From Hamiltosporidium tvaerminnensis (taxonomy: Eukaryota; Microsporidia; Dubosqiidae): a DNA stretch of 64,000 nt. Position numbers and translations under genes: made by a program. Of the stretch, positions 1 through 12,821 are shown piece after piece (positions within the stretch are counted from its first letter, which is position 1; the number at the start of each line of letters is the position of its first letter). Below the pieces are notes generated by a model. That model had not been told where the DNA came from, did no database searches, and saw only the letters and a program-made list of their open reading frames with translations. Location of the stretch: contig CM061248.1 in assembly GCA_022605425.2 (NCBI GenBank), positions 434,001-498,000 of the forward strand, in the 5' to 3' direction.

Positions 1-24
1 TTAAGTAAGCTGTAGTGCCAAGAA
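1..24 (+). mobile_element. Possible 3' end of a short LINE-derived retroelement
   Basis: The first bases contain GCTGTAGTGCCAAG, which is also the 3' end of the three short retroelements at 7842, 39020 and 47693, and here too it is followed by an A-rich tail with AATAAA-like units. Only about 14 bases match and the rest would lie outside the window, so this is a weak call. Confidence 0.3.
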
Positions 25-2526
25 AAAATAAATAAAGAATTGAGCATATTCATTCGTCTTAGTTTTCAAAAAATAAAAATAATCCCATTTTTTTGTAACG
101 CTTTATTTGAATTATGATTCTATGTGTTTGCATGATATCTTTTAAACGTTTACTTTATTCTCGCTCATAACTTTTACGGGATTTGCTTTCTTCAGGCTTC
201 AAAAATCTATAAACGGCATAATTGTGGCAGAATAATTATTTTTTAATTGAGAGGCAAACAAAATAGGCTTTGTATTTTGCAGTTTTATCTGATCTTTATA
301 TACATAGAAAAGAATAATATGCTTTCTGGATATATTCAACTAAAAATCAAAGGAATCATACAGTATATATCAAGCCTTGTGATAGGGCAAAATATATTTC
401 AAAAAAAATTTTAGCCTCCACGTTTCCAGGCTTTTACCATATCATAATTTAAAATCACATATAAAAACCATATTTATCTTCATATTTTGATCGTAGTTTA
501 ACTAGTTTAACTTATGAATTGTATTCTTTATAAGTAGAAAAATATATTGGGATCGAATTATAAAAATTAAACATGTTTTGTTTACTATTTTGATTATACT
601 CGGAAAATTTCACAACAGAAAGAGCTTTTAAACTATGTTTCACATTTTCCGTGGCTTTAGCATAAAAGATTTAAAAATATAGCTGCGTTTTTTACTTGTA
701 ATCAATAGTTTCAGAGTCTGAGCAATGCAAAGAATCTTTATGGCGTCTCTGTTAAACTCCGCTAAGAATAATTCGAACTTATGCAATTTATCGTTATTTT
801 GTATGCCATGCACAAAGAGTAGCTTTTTAAGTAATTACTTATTATTTTACTTTCTTTAAAAAACTCTTTCAAAAAATAGATCTTCTCAATAATACAATAC
901 TTGTGCTTAATATCATAAAAATGTTTTAACGAGATAGTATCCAAATGGTACTTTTGAAATTTAATATCAAAATATTCTTTTTTCATTTTGATATCATATT
1001 ACCTTAAATATTGAAAAATTTTAATACGAGGCTAATTTTCAAATATATGATGTAATAAAACACATAATGACTGATTTGCCACCTGGTTTATCCTGAATTT
1101 TACAAGGTATTGTCTAATATATTTCTTTTTAAGAACTAGTCTTTATTGCAAATTTAAAGTGAAATCTTTCATCGTGAGATCATAATATTGAAATGTATGT
1201 CCAACTTTTTTGTGTAAAACGCTATACATTTTAGATTAGAAAATAAAAGTATTTTGTTGAAATAATACAAGCTTAATATCTTTATATTGCGAAATTACTC
1301 ATATAATTGGGACTTATTAAGAAAAAAAACATGATCCCTTTCTAGATCAAATTTAAAAAGTATAAAAATCTTTGATTTAGGCTTTGTGAAAAAAAAAACA
1401 AGGATTGCATGATTACCAGCAAGTTGACTTAATTATATGGAATTAATATTTTCCTGTCTATTTCAACGCCGTATGGCGCTAATTCCGGATTAGATTGCAA
1501 ATTTCATCTATTAAGAGGCATACACAAGAATTTTTGGACTTATTGTGGTTTCGCCGTTAGATTTTTCGCATTTTTTGTAATTACTTCCAAAAGTTATTTG
1601 AACAATACTTTAGCTATCTGGTCCTATGATGGAAAGAAAGATAACCGTGCAGTAAAATTTAAATTTCCTTTTGTGTTATAAATATTGTCATCATATATAA
1701 CACCAATACCATGGTAATCTTATAGAACGAAGAAATATATACCCTATTGTCAAAAAATCACTAAGATACTAGAATAAATCATAATTGACTCTTTGTTAGT
1801 GTAATTGGAGTAAGAAGAAAAGATTCGAGAAAATTAATATTTATAAGAGTTGTATAAAGTTTTTAGATTTTCAATGGTACGTCGATTATCAATCCACGAA
1901 AAAGAATCTTATTATTATTTTCAAGGTAAGTTATAAACTCGATACAATAAATATAGTTCGATCCTAGATTTATGCATATTCTATGATATTAAATTTAATT
2001 TTAAAAAATAAAATAACTTTATTTTACAACTTAAAAATGCAAAACAATTCGTTTGACAAAGTCTTAAAAAATCGCTAAAACATAAATACTTTGAAAAATG
2101 AATATGAAAAATTTAACTTTTTTCGAAATATATGCAAATTATGACCAAAAAATTGTAAGATAAAAACATATTTGTTATATTTAAACTGAATGTTATTAGG
2201 CTTGATATCTAGTAGAAAATACGATTTTCTAATGCACGAGCGTATGTTTTGTATTTTTCTTTTTCATATTGATGAAAATTTATATAAATAAAAAAAATAA
2301 GTTCAACCTATTAAATCTTTTCATAATAGTGTAAATCGAAATATTCTGTAAGGAAATTAACTTAATTTCAATGTTGAGTCGATGAGTCATTTTAATATGC
2401 GATTTTTGCCAATTAAGAAATTTTTTTTCTTTCAATTCTCAATAATTCAAACAATAACAATATAAAAATAACGAACATTTTTACTAAATCATCTGATGAT
2501 GTATGTTTATAGAATGTCTCGGTTGT
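25..2526. other. AT-rich gene-free tract
   Basis: Very A+T-rich sequence with stops in every frame. The short open frames here (for example 762-986 minus) have biased, low-complexity composition and no recognisable motif. I see no gene, RNA or element. Confidence 0.6.
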
Positions 2527-2547
2527 TTAACCGTTTGACTGCTACGC
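2527..2547 (+). repeat. Left terminal inverted repeat of piggyBac element
   Basis: TTAA followed by CCGTTTGACTGCTACGC. It pairs with the reverse complement of 4797-4817 with two mismatches over 21 bases. Confidence 0.88.
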
Positions 2548-2588
2548 GGCGCGAATGCGCTTCGTTCATTTGTCTCGAAAACAGCGAC

Positions 2589-2606
2589 GCAGCGCTTTCG
2601 CGCTGC
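2589..2606. repeat. GC-rich hairpin near left end of piggyBac element
   Basis: Seven-base perfect arms (GCAGCGC and GCGCTGC) around a TTTC loop, in the GC-rich leader between the left terminal repeat and the transposase gene. It could be a subterminal transposase-binding or transcript-folding element; position and symmetry are all that can be seen. Confidence 0.6.
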
Positions 2607-2731
2607 CAGTCACAGTGTGTCTTTTTGCTCCGTGGAATTGAACGTAGTCTGACCTCGCGAGTACTTTGTAACACGAGTGTATTCTAAACTAACTTTTTAC
2701 CGTTTTTATATATTATTTAAAAAATATAACC

Positions 2732-4417
2732 ATGTCACAGACTATTATTTCGGACGTTGATTCGATTGCTAGCGATTCTGAGGATCGTGAAATTGGTGGT
2801 GACACAAGTAGTGATGAAAGCATTATTATAACTCATCGAAGAAAAAGACTGAGGATTGAAAGTGAGTCTTCTATCTCATCTTCATCTTCAGAAGCAGAGG
2901 AAACACCAACTTTTACGAATATTCTTCCGACTAATGTGTTTTCCAAAGCAACAAATAATTTTTTCGAGACTCCTGAACCTAGATGTGCGCCTCCCCCCGA
3001 TGCTTCACCGGTAACATATTTCAATTTATTTTTTACCACATCACTCCTTGAAACCATTGTAAGGGAAACAAATCGATATGCTACCCAGTTTTTTGCCTCG
3101 CACACTGTTTTGAATAATTCTCGAGCAAAAAAGTGGACGCCGACAACGATATACGAAATCAAAGCCTTTATTGCAGTCTTACTCGAAATGGGGATTACGA
3201 GAAGGCCAACAATTGATAGTTATTGGGCAACAGGTTCCCGGCAATTACCATGGTTTAGGACAATGTTTTCAAGGGATAGGTTTCAACTGATTTTGAAGTA
3301 TTTTCACTTGATTGACAATACGTCATTATTTGAACCAGGACATCCGAATTATGACCCATGCGGCAGATTTGATATGCTTGTCAAACATGCAAATACTGTA
3401 TTTCAGCGGTATTATATACCAAATCAACAATTATCTATCGACGAGTCGTTAGTTGGTACTCACTGTCATTCTGCCATAAAACAATACATCCCAAACAAAA
3501 AACACCATAAATGGGGGATAAAATTTTGGATGTTGTGCGACTCGATTTCTAAATATTGCTTGGGTTTTTTTTGCTACAGAGGAGCTAAAAATACAGATGA
3601 CAGAGATTTAGTACAAAAATATGGCCTTGGATTTACGGTTGCGCGAAAATTGCACACAACTGGCAATTATCTGTTCAAGGGCTATCATCTGTTTACAGAT
3701 AATTTTTACACAAGCTTACGCTTGGCCAAAGCCCTTTTGAAACAAAATACTTATCTAACTGGAACAATTAGACGTAACAGAAAAGAGATTCCTCCAGAAG
3801 CTAAGAAAGCAATCGTAGGAGAAGCGAAATACATGGCACATGAAAATGTATTGATGTGCTCTTTCAGGGACAAAAAGTCCAAACCAAACCCAGTCATACT
3901 GATTTCATCAAATTCGGATACTAATAGTGTGACGATCAAGAAAAAGAAAGGGAATTTTAAAAACGAAAAGATGAAACCAAGCATGATTCATGACTACAAT
4001 AAATACATGGGTGGTGTGGACGAGTGCGACAAAATGCTATACGTGTATTTAGACGAGCGAAGAACCCTCAAGTATTGGAAGAAAGTAGTATTCAACGTAT
4101 TTGGAAGAATGGTGCTGAACTCATATATTTTATATGTTTCAAACACTACTGAAAAAAAAATGAACCGGCTCAAATTTACAGCGAAAATTATTGACGACAT
4201 CGAAAAGGAGTGGATGTACCATAAAAATAGCGTGTCAACACAACCATCTTCATCAACTAATAAATTTGCGCTTGAAAAATTACCGGGTCGTAACTTACGA
4301 CAATGTGCGGTGTGTAGCAACAGAAGGAGCGGGATCAAGCGATCCCACCTTATTTGCGCTTGTTGTAAAAAAGGCCTTCACGCTATTTGTGCGGCAAAAC
4401 ATAGTTGTAATACATAA
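2732..4417 (+). CDS. piggyBac-family transposase (DDE_Tnp_1_7)
   Basis: A 561-residue transposase that would cut and join the element at TTAA sites in the nucleus. The first ~60 residues are acidic and serine-rich with a basic patch (RRKRLR, about 36-41). The catalytic core runs from about 95 to 470. The three expected acidic residues are visible: D237 in SIDES, D323 in FTDNFYTS, and D430 with D433 in GGVDECDK. The last ~40 residues are a cysteine/histidine-rich zinc-binding tail (C525, C528, H539, C542, C544, C545, H550, C553, H557, C559), usual for the family. Length is typical and no stop or frameshift interrupts it. The ATG at 2732 is the first in frame. Codon use is less AT-biased than in neighbouring host genes. 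Confidence 0.93.
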   Translation: MSQTIISDVDSIASDSEDREIGGDTSSDESIIITHRRKRLRIESESSISSSSSEAEETPTFTNILPTNVFSKATNNFFETPEPRCAPPPDASPVTYFNLFFTTSLLETIVRETNRYATQFFASHTVLNNSRAKKWTPTTIYEIKAFIAVLLEMGITRRPTIDSYWATGSRQLPWFRTMFSRDRFQLILKYFHLIDNTSLFEPGHPNYDPCGRFDMLVKHANTVFQRYYIPNQQLSIDESLVGTHCHSAIKQYIPNKKHHKWGIKFWMLCDSISKYCLGFFCYRGAKNTDDRDLVQKYGLGFTVARKLHTTGNYLFKGYHLFTDNFYTSLRLAKALLKQNTYLTGTIRRNRKEIPPEAKKAIVGEAKYMAHENVLMCSFRDKKSKPNPVILISSNSDTNSVTIKKKKGNFKNEKMKPSMIHDYNKYMGGVDECDKMLYVYLDERRTLKYWKKVVFNVFGRMVLNSYILYVSNTTEKKMNRLKFTAKIIDDIEKEWMYHKNSVSTQPSSSTNKFALEKLPGRNLRQCAVCSNRRSGIKRSHLICACCKKGLHAICAAKHSCNT

Positions 4418-4478
4418 ATTTTTTAAGTAAGAGTCAGAATTTTTCACTCTCATGAAAACGATCCTTTACGTTCAAAAA

Positions 4479-4526
4479 CACTAGGTAGTATCACATAATA
4501 ATATTATTTTGTGATACTACCTAGTG
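4479..4526. repeat. 48-base near-perfect palindrome in piggyBac 3' region
   Basis: Two 24-base arms centred between 4502 and 4503 with a single mismatch (4496/4509). The outer arms read CACTAGGTAGTATCACA and its complement. A shortened third relative (TGTATCACCTAGTG) lies just downstream near 4551-4564. It lies between the transposase stop and the right terminal repeat, so it could be a transcript-end hairpin, a subterminal binding site, or the scar of a smaller inserted element. Confidence 0.8.
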
Positions 4527-4796
4527 TATTATCTATAGTAATTGTTATCATGTATCACCTAGTGCCTACGCCGGAATCATTCGAAATCATTGATTCACGT
4601 GCTGATCAATAGAGAAAATCAATAAACTTTAAGTTATCTTTTTATAAATTTTAATTTTTAACGACCACTTGTTTTTCTATGTTATCAATAACACTTGTTA
4701 CATTGTAGTTGTGCGAAACAATATATATATATAAAAAAAATTGACAACATCAATTGAAAATAAGTCCCGCAGTTTTCGTGCGTTCTTGCAATAATT

Positions 4797-4817
4797 GCTT
4801 AGCAGCCAAACGGTTAA
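4797..4817 (-). repeat. Right terminal inverted repeat of piggyBac element
   Basis: Reverse complement reads TTAACCGTTTGGCTGCTAAGC, matching the left end with two mismatches. It includes the second TTAA target copy (4814-4817). Confidence 0.88.
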
Positions 4818-7800
4818 GGAGTTTCGCAATACAAAGGCAAAATTCAAAGTAATAAATGAAGATTCAAATCGAATCTATTAGCAACAAATACCGTAGTGTT
4901 GGATTATAAATTCAAAAGATAGTGCTTTTTTAAAAAACTTATTAAAGCAACTTTAAGCATAAATGCCGAGATTATATTCAAGTTTCGTCTCTTATATTTT
5001 TTTAGGGCCTATTATCGCTTAATATTTATGAGAAAAATCCGTGCTTTTATATTTAGATTTATGAACTTTCGTTTCAAAATTTATATAAAAGTTATTATTT
5101 GAGAAAATCCGAATTCGGCTAGAACAATTTTTGCCTTATATAGAATCGTATGCGGAAAATAGTTTCTTTCTAATATATGCATTTTAAGGCATTTTTAAAG
5201 AGGTGGGCAAAGTTTAGAATTCACTATAAAATATTTTTTGCATTAGGTTTAATGAAACGTAATTTTTTTATGGCTAATTCAATTTCCATAAAATCTAATT
5301 TTCTATTTTTCATATCTTTAGAATGAAGAGCTTTGATTTTCAGCAAATAGTTATGTTAGATTCGTAATTCTTTGGGAAATAATTTTTTTATAAAACATAA
5401 AAATAGTGCTAAATATCATATCTTTCATTGGCTTGATTTAGATATGAAATAAAATTAAATAAATATTATATCTTTAAAAATTTAAACTTCTTTTATTGCT
5501 TATATGTTTAAATTTGTAAATCGAAAAATTCAGCTGTTCATCATTGAGCTAATAGTATAGTCGTAAATGAAAGAATATATAAAACAAAGAATTTTTAAAT
5601 TTCCTCTATTTAAAATTTTTTCAATGCAAAACATATAAAAACTATTTATGCGTTGAGTATTTTCTGTGTAATAGAACACTGAATATTTTGAATTCAATAT
5701 ACATGAACATAAATTAAAATGGAATTTCAAATAGAGGTTGTAATAAATAAAGTAAATAAAATGCGCACAAAGCATGAATTAATAATATTTTTTTTAATAA
5801 ATGTATGAAATAGAAGCCATTTTTTAAAGTTTGAGCTCGTCGAAATTTTTAATGACTGTTTTTTTGAGAAATATTTTTTAAGGGTTATATACGTTCTATT
5901 CAATTGTAGGCTTAAACTCATAAGAATCTATAGAGGATATCTTCAGGGCAAACTTGGGGAAAACAAAATTATATACTATAAAACTATGATATAAACCTAA
6001 CTGTTGATTCCTCTATTTGGTTAAAATATATATTTTGAAGCACAAATTTTTCTCTTTTTTTGATTTTTTATTATTTTAGTAATTCAAATCAATGATTTTG
6101 AAGTAACGTAAAATTTATCCTAATATAACTTATTTTTTACTAAACAACTAGATTAAATTTTATAAATATTGCAATGAACGAATCGACTCTTAAACTTTCA
6201 TTCATTTTAAAATATATTTATTTGACTTTTAAATTTTATTGAAACAACATCATTAGCTTCAGTATAATAAATGAAATTCAGGATAAACACTAAATAGAAA
6301 AATTTCTATTTACATCTGAATATTTATTAATTCTAATTATTTAAGAAATAGAATGTCAATTATATTTTAGAGCGATTTTAAAGTTAATCTAAGCATATAT
6401 TTTCAATTGTTATAACATATCATAGATAGGTTGATTAACGGATTTATATAACTTTACAATGTTGGTCGTTTCCGAATTGAATAAATTTAGAGAGCAGAAT
6501 CGCTAGCCAACTTATCTTTGTAACAAAAAACGATGATTGTAAGGTTAAGCAGCCATGCAAGAAAGCAAAAGACAAGTTATAAAAAGTATATCCCAAATAA
6601 ATAAGAAGGGGAATAGATAAATGGAAGACAATTTATTTAGAAACTTTATTGCGAGCACCCAGTCAAAAAAGAATTTACCACTATAGAACTTTTTTGGATT
6701 TTTTTTTACTTTTGAATATAAAACGTTTTTATCTTCAAAATACATTCTTTGGTTTGTAAATATGTTTCTAGATTGGTGGAAATTATAGTGCTATAATATA
6801 AATTCATAAATAAATTAAATTTGAATACAGAAAATTCGAACTTCTTTATTTGTATAGAGAATATCTAATTCATTTTTCTAATCTTTATTTTGAATTCCTA
6901 CAGTGAAACTGGAATTTATTTCAAACTTAAAAATGTATTTAATCAAAGTAATTTTTTTATTTTACAATATCAATGATTAATATAATCATATTTTAAACGT
7001 GTGTTTCTATATTTTTTAATTTTATTAAATGTATACGTTCCTTGGTGTTCACTGGATTTTATTAAAGTTTGGTCTAGTTTTAACTCCATGAAACACAAAT
7101 ACTGAGAATTTTAAGACTTTTTGAAGAAAATTTCGAATGTTTTGAAAACTTTTTTAATATTAAGATAATGTTGGTAATGACCCTATTTATTATTTCAATT
7201 AAATTAATATAATTAATGTTGGTTATAAATGCCAAAATTTGAAATATTTTTGTGGCTCTTAAATCAAGATTTAGGCATGGATGAACTACCGAGAAATTTA
7301 AAACATATAAAATGAAAAATTAATCCATGAATGGAAAAAATATATGTTTAATGTTAAGAAATAATTGAGAAAATGTTCGAGTGTGCACTTATCATAAGGT
7401 TTTTTGATATTTTTCTAAATCAAAAAAAACACACTAAATGACAATTTAATTATTATATAATGAAATACCTAATAATCGTAATTTTTAGTTTGATTTTTCT
7501 CGTATCATTCATTTAAATAACCTTTGTATCGATTTTGTAATGTTTAATTTAAATTTAAAGTTTTAACGGAAATTAAAGTTTTATTCAATATAAAATCTAT
7601 TTTTCAGTGATAATTTTTTCTGTTTATTCGTCTTTTTCTGTTTAAAAAAACTACGTTTGACTGTAGCCTTTCTATCTTTATATTTCTTTAAAATTTTTTT
7701 TTGCATTTTAAAGTCTTTTATCTTTTTTTTATTCGATTTTTTGTCGATATGATTATTTTAAAATTTTAATATAAAAACCATTACAGTTTTAAACAATGTC

Positions 7801-7841
7801 CAAGAGTTGTAGTCTGTATTAAATTTTCTATGATATATTTA
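4818..7841. other. AT-rich gene-free tract
   Basis: About 3 kb of A+T-rich sequence dense in stops. Open frames of 60-80 codons on the minus strand (5530-5921, 6545-6745) are rich in F, Y, I, K and N with no motif. I see no gene or element. Confidence 0.6.
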
Positions 7842-8078
7842 TCTTCTTTACCATGCGGGGAGCAAAATTGGCTTTGGGTATTCTCTGCTTGTCGTAGGAG
7901 GCGACTGAAAAAGACTGGTCTTTTATGTTGGGATCGGGCGTACGCTAACCAATTAACCTTAACACCACCTTGTTATAAAACCAGAAAATGTAGACAAAAA
8001 TACTTGAAAAAGACCATTGGGCGGTATTACTGAGAACAATCAAGGCTCTTGAAGGGCTGTAGTGCCAACGATAATAAT
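7842..8078 (+). mobile_element. Short LINE-derived retroelement, copy A
   Basis: A ~235-bp unit found again, inverted, at 39020 and 47693. Its head carries GGGGAGCAAAATTGG and GTCGTAGGAGGCGACTGAAA. Its tail translates as the last residues of a LINE reverse transcriptase ORF (an AKAL-GL-like ending before the stop) and ends GTAGTGCCAA plus a GATAATAA-like tail. Head joined to tail without the middle points to a non-autonomous deletion derivative of a LINE. Flanking TATGATATATT (7830-7840) and TATGATAGATT (8079-8089) form a plausible target-site duplication with one mismatch. Confidence 0.7.
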
Positions 8079-11000
8079 TATGATAGATTATTCAATTAAC
8101 AGTCATTTAACTATAAATATATTAAAAACTCTAATTTTTCTAGCTAGGTCCTTTTTTTAAGAATGATGCACAATCGACAAGTGAATTAGAGCATAGCCAG
8201 AGAAATACCATTTCAAGAAAATTTTCTTTTGATTGGTTAGATTGTCAGCCCAATGTGAACTTTCTTTGAGAAAAATAACGAGAGCACCGCCAAGGAACAA
8301 ATCCGAGCTATCACGATGCTATTCGATACTTTCACCACTAGAAAGTCAGCGATCAAAAGTCTAATATTTTGTTTAGATACAAATATATTTGTTTTGTATT
8401 GACAAATGTACATTATAAACTTAATCATAAAAATATGCATATGCATTTTATGAGGTGTGAGGGCGAATAAAGAGTAAATTATCCTAAAAAAAACGCTAGC
8501 ATGTAGATTTTCATGGTTAGTTTTATATAAATTTTACAAAATCAAAATCGGCTCAGAAACCAATATGCTATAAGTACAGCATCGGAATCGTTTTCTGAAT
8601 GATTTTTCAATAATAAGTTATTATTTTGTTCTGTGATATATATTTGTATGTTTTGTCGGAATTAAGAGGCTTGTGCCTATTTAATATATTTTCTTGATTA
8701 TCATTTACTCCAGCTCAAATTTTTTGATGCATGGTATTAAATGGATTTGCACAAAAGAATTCGGAAATTATTTTTAAAACATATGCATATACTGGAGCCT
8801 TTGATATTATACAAATATTTGATATCAAAATAGAAATGAATGCTCGCTTTTAGATGTTTTATAAAAATTTTAATGATTTATAAGTATATTATGTGAAAAA
8901 TTTCGATATTACAAAAATGAATTTTTACATATCTAATTTGAGCATCGCATTGAATAAGCTCGTAAATCTCAATAAACATATTTTTATTCAATTCGAATAC
9001 AGAAATTAGTATTATTTTAATGGACTTGTACGATATTCTAATGCCTTTGGTATTCACAATTCATTTTACATTATAGTTAAGGGTTTTGTTATTTTAATTT
9101 TATTTTATGTTCAATAAATTTCTTTTTGAATTTATAGTAGGTTCGGATTGGGTTATAACTTGTTTCGAATTCGTAAGAATGTCGATTTTTTATCCTGTTT
9201 TTCTGTTTATTTTCAGGCTTTCCAAATCAAAAATGTTTTATTTTATATGTTTTATTGCATATATTATGATATTTATATTTAATATGTATATTTATTTAAT
9301 TATAGAGTTTGTGGAGTAATAATGTTAAATAAGGAAATAGATCACAATATCACTCAAATTTGCTATCATATTAAATCGAGAAATAACATTATTCTTCAAG
9401 CTAGGTATTTTTTCGTCGGGAAGTATAATAATTTACCGCGATTTTATACTTTTTAGAATGAAAATGATATTTAATTTAAAAAATCAATATGATCGCAATT
9501 TGCAGCTTTAAATTGTTTTTTGAAAGCAGGGAAACTAAATTCATGATATTGAATATTTATTTACATTTTATTTGATTTTTTCCTTGTATTTCTACTATTT
9601 TTCTATCTTTATAATTTAAAAAATTCTAGTCTAAATAAAAAATTCTATTTGGTCTCAATAGATTCTATTCCTTACTAAACAAATAATATATATTGTCATA
9701 ACCATCATATATTATTTCAAAATTTAAACTTAAACGGTATTGGTAACCTTTTAATTCATGACTTATATTATATATTGAATTCATATATTTTACAATCGTA
9801 TATGGAAAATTGTGAAACTACTAAAAAATGTTGGTTTTGATCAAGCGGTTTATTAAATTTTAATTTTAGCTCTTTTGGCTGAAATTTTTATATGGTTTTA
9901 TGAATAGATGAGTTGGTTTTTTATTTTGTATGAAATAAATATAAAAAAATTGCAAAATCTCCTTACAAAATTTACTACAGCTTATGATTCTATCTTTTAC
10001 GAAAATAATATCGGTTTCTATATTTCAATGCCAAAAGATACATCATGAAATTTGGATTTATTTTGTCAAACTTATAAAAATTGATTTCTATTCGAATTTT
10101 TTGATCAAAATTATAGAAAAAATATTACATTTATTTGTTGGTATGATACGTAAATAATCTGTTATCCTTTATTTGTTTAATTATGGGTTTCGTACAGTAA
10201 AATTACTTTTGATTTATTGCTAAAATCAACTTTTTATAATACTATTGTCGAAATGGTTTAATTATTATCAAGCTGTTTAATTTAAAAAAAAATTTCCAAC
10301 CAATTGGGTATTATCTTTTATCATGATAGAATCTGATAAACCATAGTAAATGAAATATTTTTCTTAAGATCCGGAATTAATCTGATTTTCTTTATGTGAA
10401 TGCGTAAATTTTGCGTAGTAAATAGGCTTTGAAAATATTAATAGTATCCCTTCTTCAAATATAATGAAAACGTTTTTTTTCGTTATTTTACATTTGTCAC
10501 TATAAATTATTTCTTTAAAGAATTTTTAGATATAAAAGATCAAAACATATTTTGTAAATTTGGCTCCAAAAAACAAATGACGATATTTTTCTTTCGCTTG
10601 TTATAATAATTATTTTGTTTAATCTGGTTTTTCTGGTTTATTTTCAATCAAATTAAAGCTGTTTTGTTACTTTTCAAACCCTCGGCCTTAATTCGAACAA
10701 ATTATAGTTTCCTGGATTTTCTTAAAAATAACTGGTTTAATATGCTAGAATAATAAAGAAAAATGCTTTTGATTATATTAAAACATATGTTTTCAATGTT
10801 GTCGTATAAAATATTAGGTTCATTAGCGCAAGCAGTAAATAAAGACGGCTTCTTTTTTATTATACTTTTTATACTACTTTAGATATTGTAATCTGCTAAT
10901 TTTATTAATTAAAAAAAAGTTTATAAAATATCTCTTTGAACAAAACATTAAGGTAAAAAACTTTTATATAAAAGTTTCCGCACCTATATGCACCTCTAAA

Positions 11001-12049
11001 ATTTTATAGTATAACCTAGTATTGTTTCTAATTATATTTTGAATTATAAATTACAAATAAGAATTCATAAAAATCATTTGCTTTAAATATCTTTCTGATT
11101 ATTATGTTTAATATTATTTATATAGTCATGTAATGTCCCGATGAAAACGACAACGATGACTTACCTCGAAATTTTTAATTGGTTTTAAAAGTGTAAGCCA
11201 CTAAAAAAGGTGTTTCCATTAAATATATGAATCTTATTATTTGCTAATAATCTCACAAAAATTAATAATGTCTAGAAGAAGAACATGAAATACGTAGAAA
11301 GATTTTATTACTTCAAAAAAATATATGTAACTATTATTAAAAAAATCTTTTTAGATTGTAGTATGTAGCGGAATAACATAATATATGTTTTTTTTGGTTT
11401 TCTAAAGTTTTTGCTTTGTAAAAAAAATAAATTTAATCCGGTTGTTCATACTTTTTTTCTAAAATTTTTACTAAAAGTAAAAAATTGTACAACAAGATCG
11501 ATGCTTTTTAGGTTTTCTTCAGTGCAATTTATTTAAATTATCAATAAACTCTATAAACCAATTATTGCTTGAATCGTTTCATGTGATTTTATACTTGATT
11601 AAATTAAAAGATTTTAAACAGAAATGATAATAATTTGGATAATAAAGGCATTTACTATTACAATATATCATTAAAAAGAACAGTTTTTGAGAAAAAGAAA
11701 ACTCTTCACGAAAAAAATTTCCAACTAGAAAAAAGACGAAATGTTATAAAAATAGGTGGCAAAGTTAACAGAAAATATAAAAGCCGAGCTAAAGCTCTGA
11801 AAAAAATCAAAGTAAATATAACTGAAGCAGAGAAATATAGATTAAAAAAGAGCCTAAAATTTTATTGTGAGATTGCACAATGGCAGCTAAAGATGCGGAT
11901 ATGAAAGACTTAAAAAGAATGCGAACAACAGACATGGCGAGGATATAAAATAAATTTTTTTCAAAGAATGTCAAATTATATTTTGGAAAATTTTGAATTT
12001 AATCATTAAACTTATTTGTGTCAAGAATTAAAAATATGATCTGCCATGG
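8079..12049. other. AT-rich gene-free tract with a few less AT-rich patches
   Basis: Mostly low-complexity A+T sequence. Around 8150-8370 composition is more balanced but I recognise nothing in it. An 89-codon open frame at 11635-11904 (TTG start, very lysine-rich) resembles no family I know and lies just before a hAT element, so it is more likely decayed transposon or chance than a gene. Nothing else can be supported. Confidence 0.5.
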
Positions 12050-12057
12050 TTTTAAAT

Positions 12058-12821
12058 TAGAGTTGCCGGATGTCTCAATATGGTCGGGAAATCCCGATAT
12101 TTTAGACGTTTACAAAATGTCTCGATATTTTCCCAGTTTCATTATCTGACAGTTTATTTAATGTTTCCTATAAGACCACACTCGGAGATATAAGTCAGGA
12201 GTTCTTGGAAGGCAAACTGAAGGTATCAGTTATCCCTCTGATGTTATAAGAAAAGATCTTTCTATATACCAAACAGATGTCTCGAATCTCTACACCCCTT
12301 GTTTTTTCGTCTCAGTTGCGTGTGATCTTTTCGCTGTGCTACACCTGTTCTGCCTACGCCTACATGCTCACTGGAATCAATAAGAAAATATCAACTAAAA
12401 TGAGAACTCTAATCATCATCAAAGTATGAAAAATAAAAAACCTTTAATAAACAGTTATTTTGAAAGAATCAATGTACGTATTTTAATTTCCTTTTTTTCA
12501 CATTATAACTAGCCATGCTATGAGTTCTGTTACAAGAAAAAGTGTTCCTAGAAAATAAAGTACTCATAGTTCTTGGGGAAAGTAATTTTTTTTAGAAAAT
12601 TATGAACTGCTAATCCTTAGCTTCATATCTGAGATAAACACTAGGCATATTTCAGTGAGCATTTATTTTAGCCAATCTTTATGTCCAATGTTTGAAACAG
12701 AACTTATGGCAAGACTAGATACTTCCGGGGGTTTATCCCGATCATTCATCGAAAATCCCGATTTTTTTACACTTTATACTCATATGTCCCTATATCGGCT
12801 TAAAAAAATCTGGTAACCCTA
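12058..12821. mobile_element. hAT-type non-autonomous DNA transposon
   Basis: A 764-bp element whose ends are inverted repeats, TAGAGTTGCCGGAT on the left and TAGGGTTACCAGAT read inward from the right. They continue into related sequence containing TCGGGAAATCCCGAT on the left and TCGGGAT on the right. It is flanked by a perfect 8-bp direct repeat TTTTAAAT (12050-12057 and 12822-12829). Eight-base duplications and a GGTTGCCAGAT-type end are marks of the hAT superfamily. It has no long open frame, so it would need transposase from elsewhere. Confidence 0.85.

Larger units (their letters stand above)
2527..4817 (+). mobile_element. Complete piggyBac-type DNA transposon
   Basis: A 2.29-kb element bounded on both sides by TTAA, the piggyBac target. 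The inward sequences at the two ends form an imperfect terminal inverted repeat, CCGTTTGACTGCTACGC on the left and CCGTTTGGCTGCTAAGC on the right. Inside is one uninterrupted transposase gene (2732-4417). The left untranslated part is strikingly GC-rich for this genome and holds a strong hairpin; the right part holds a long palindrome. Open frame, both ends and both target copies are present, so the element may be recent or still mobile. Its base composition differs from the surrounding tract, which fits horizontal acquisition, possibly from an arthropod host; that origin is inference. Confidence 0.9.

Noticed and set aside
2496-2687. 63-codon open frame at the left end of the piggyBac element
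   Set aside because: It crosses the transposon's terminal repeat and the GC-rich hairpin; openness is explained by low A+T content there.
2833-3162. Minus-strand ORFs within the transposase gene (also 3751-3984 and 3994-4338)
   Set aside because: Shadows of the transposase reading frame with no motif of their own.
11635-11904. 89-codon lysine-rich ORF as a gene
   Set aside because: Starts at TTG, has no motif or C-run, and lies in transposon-rich sequence.
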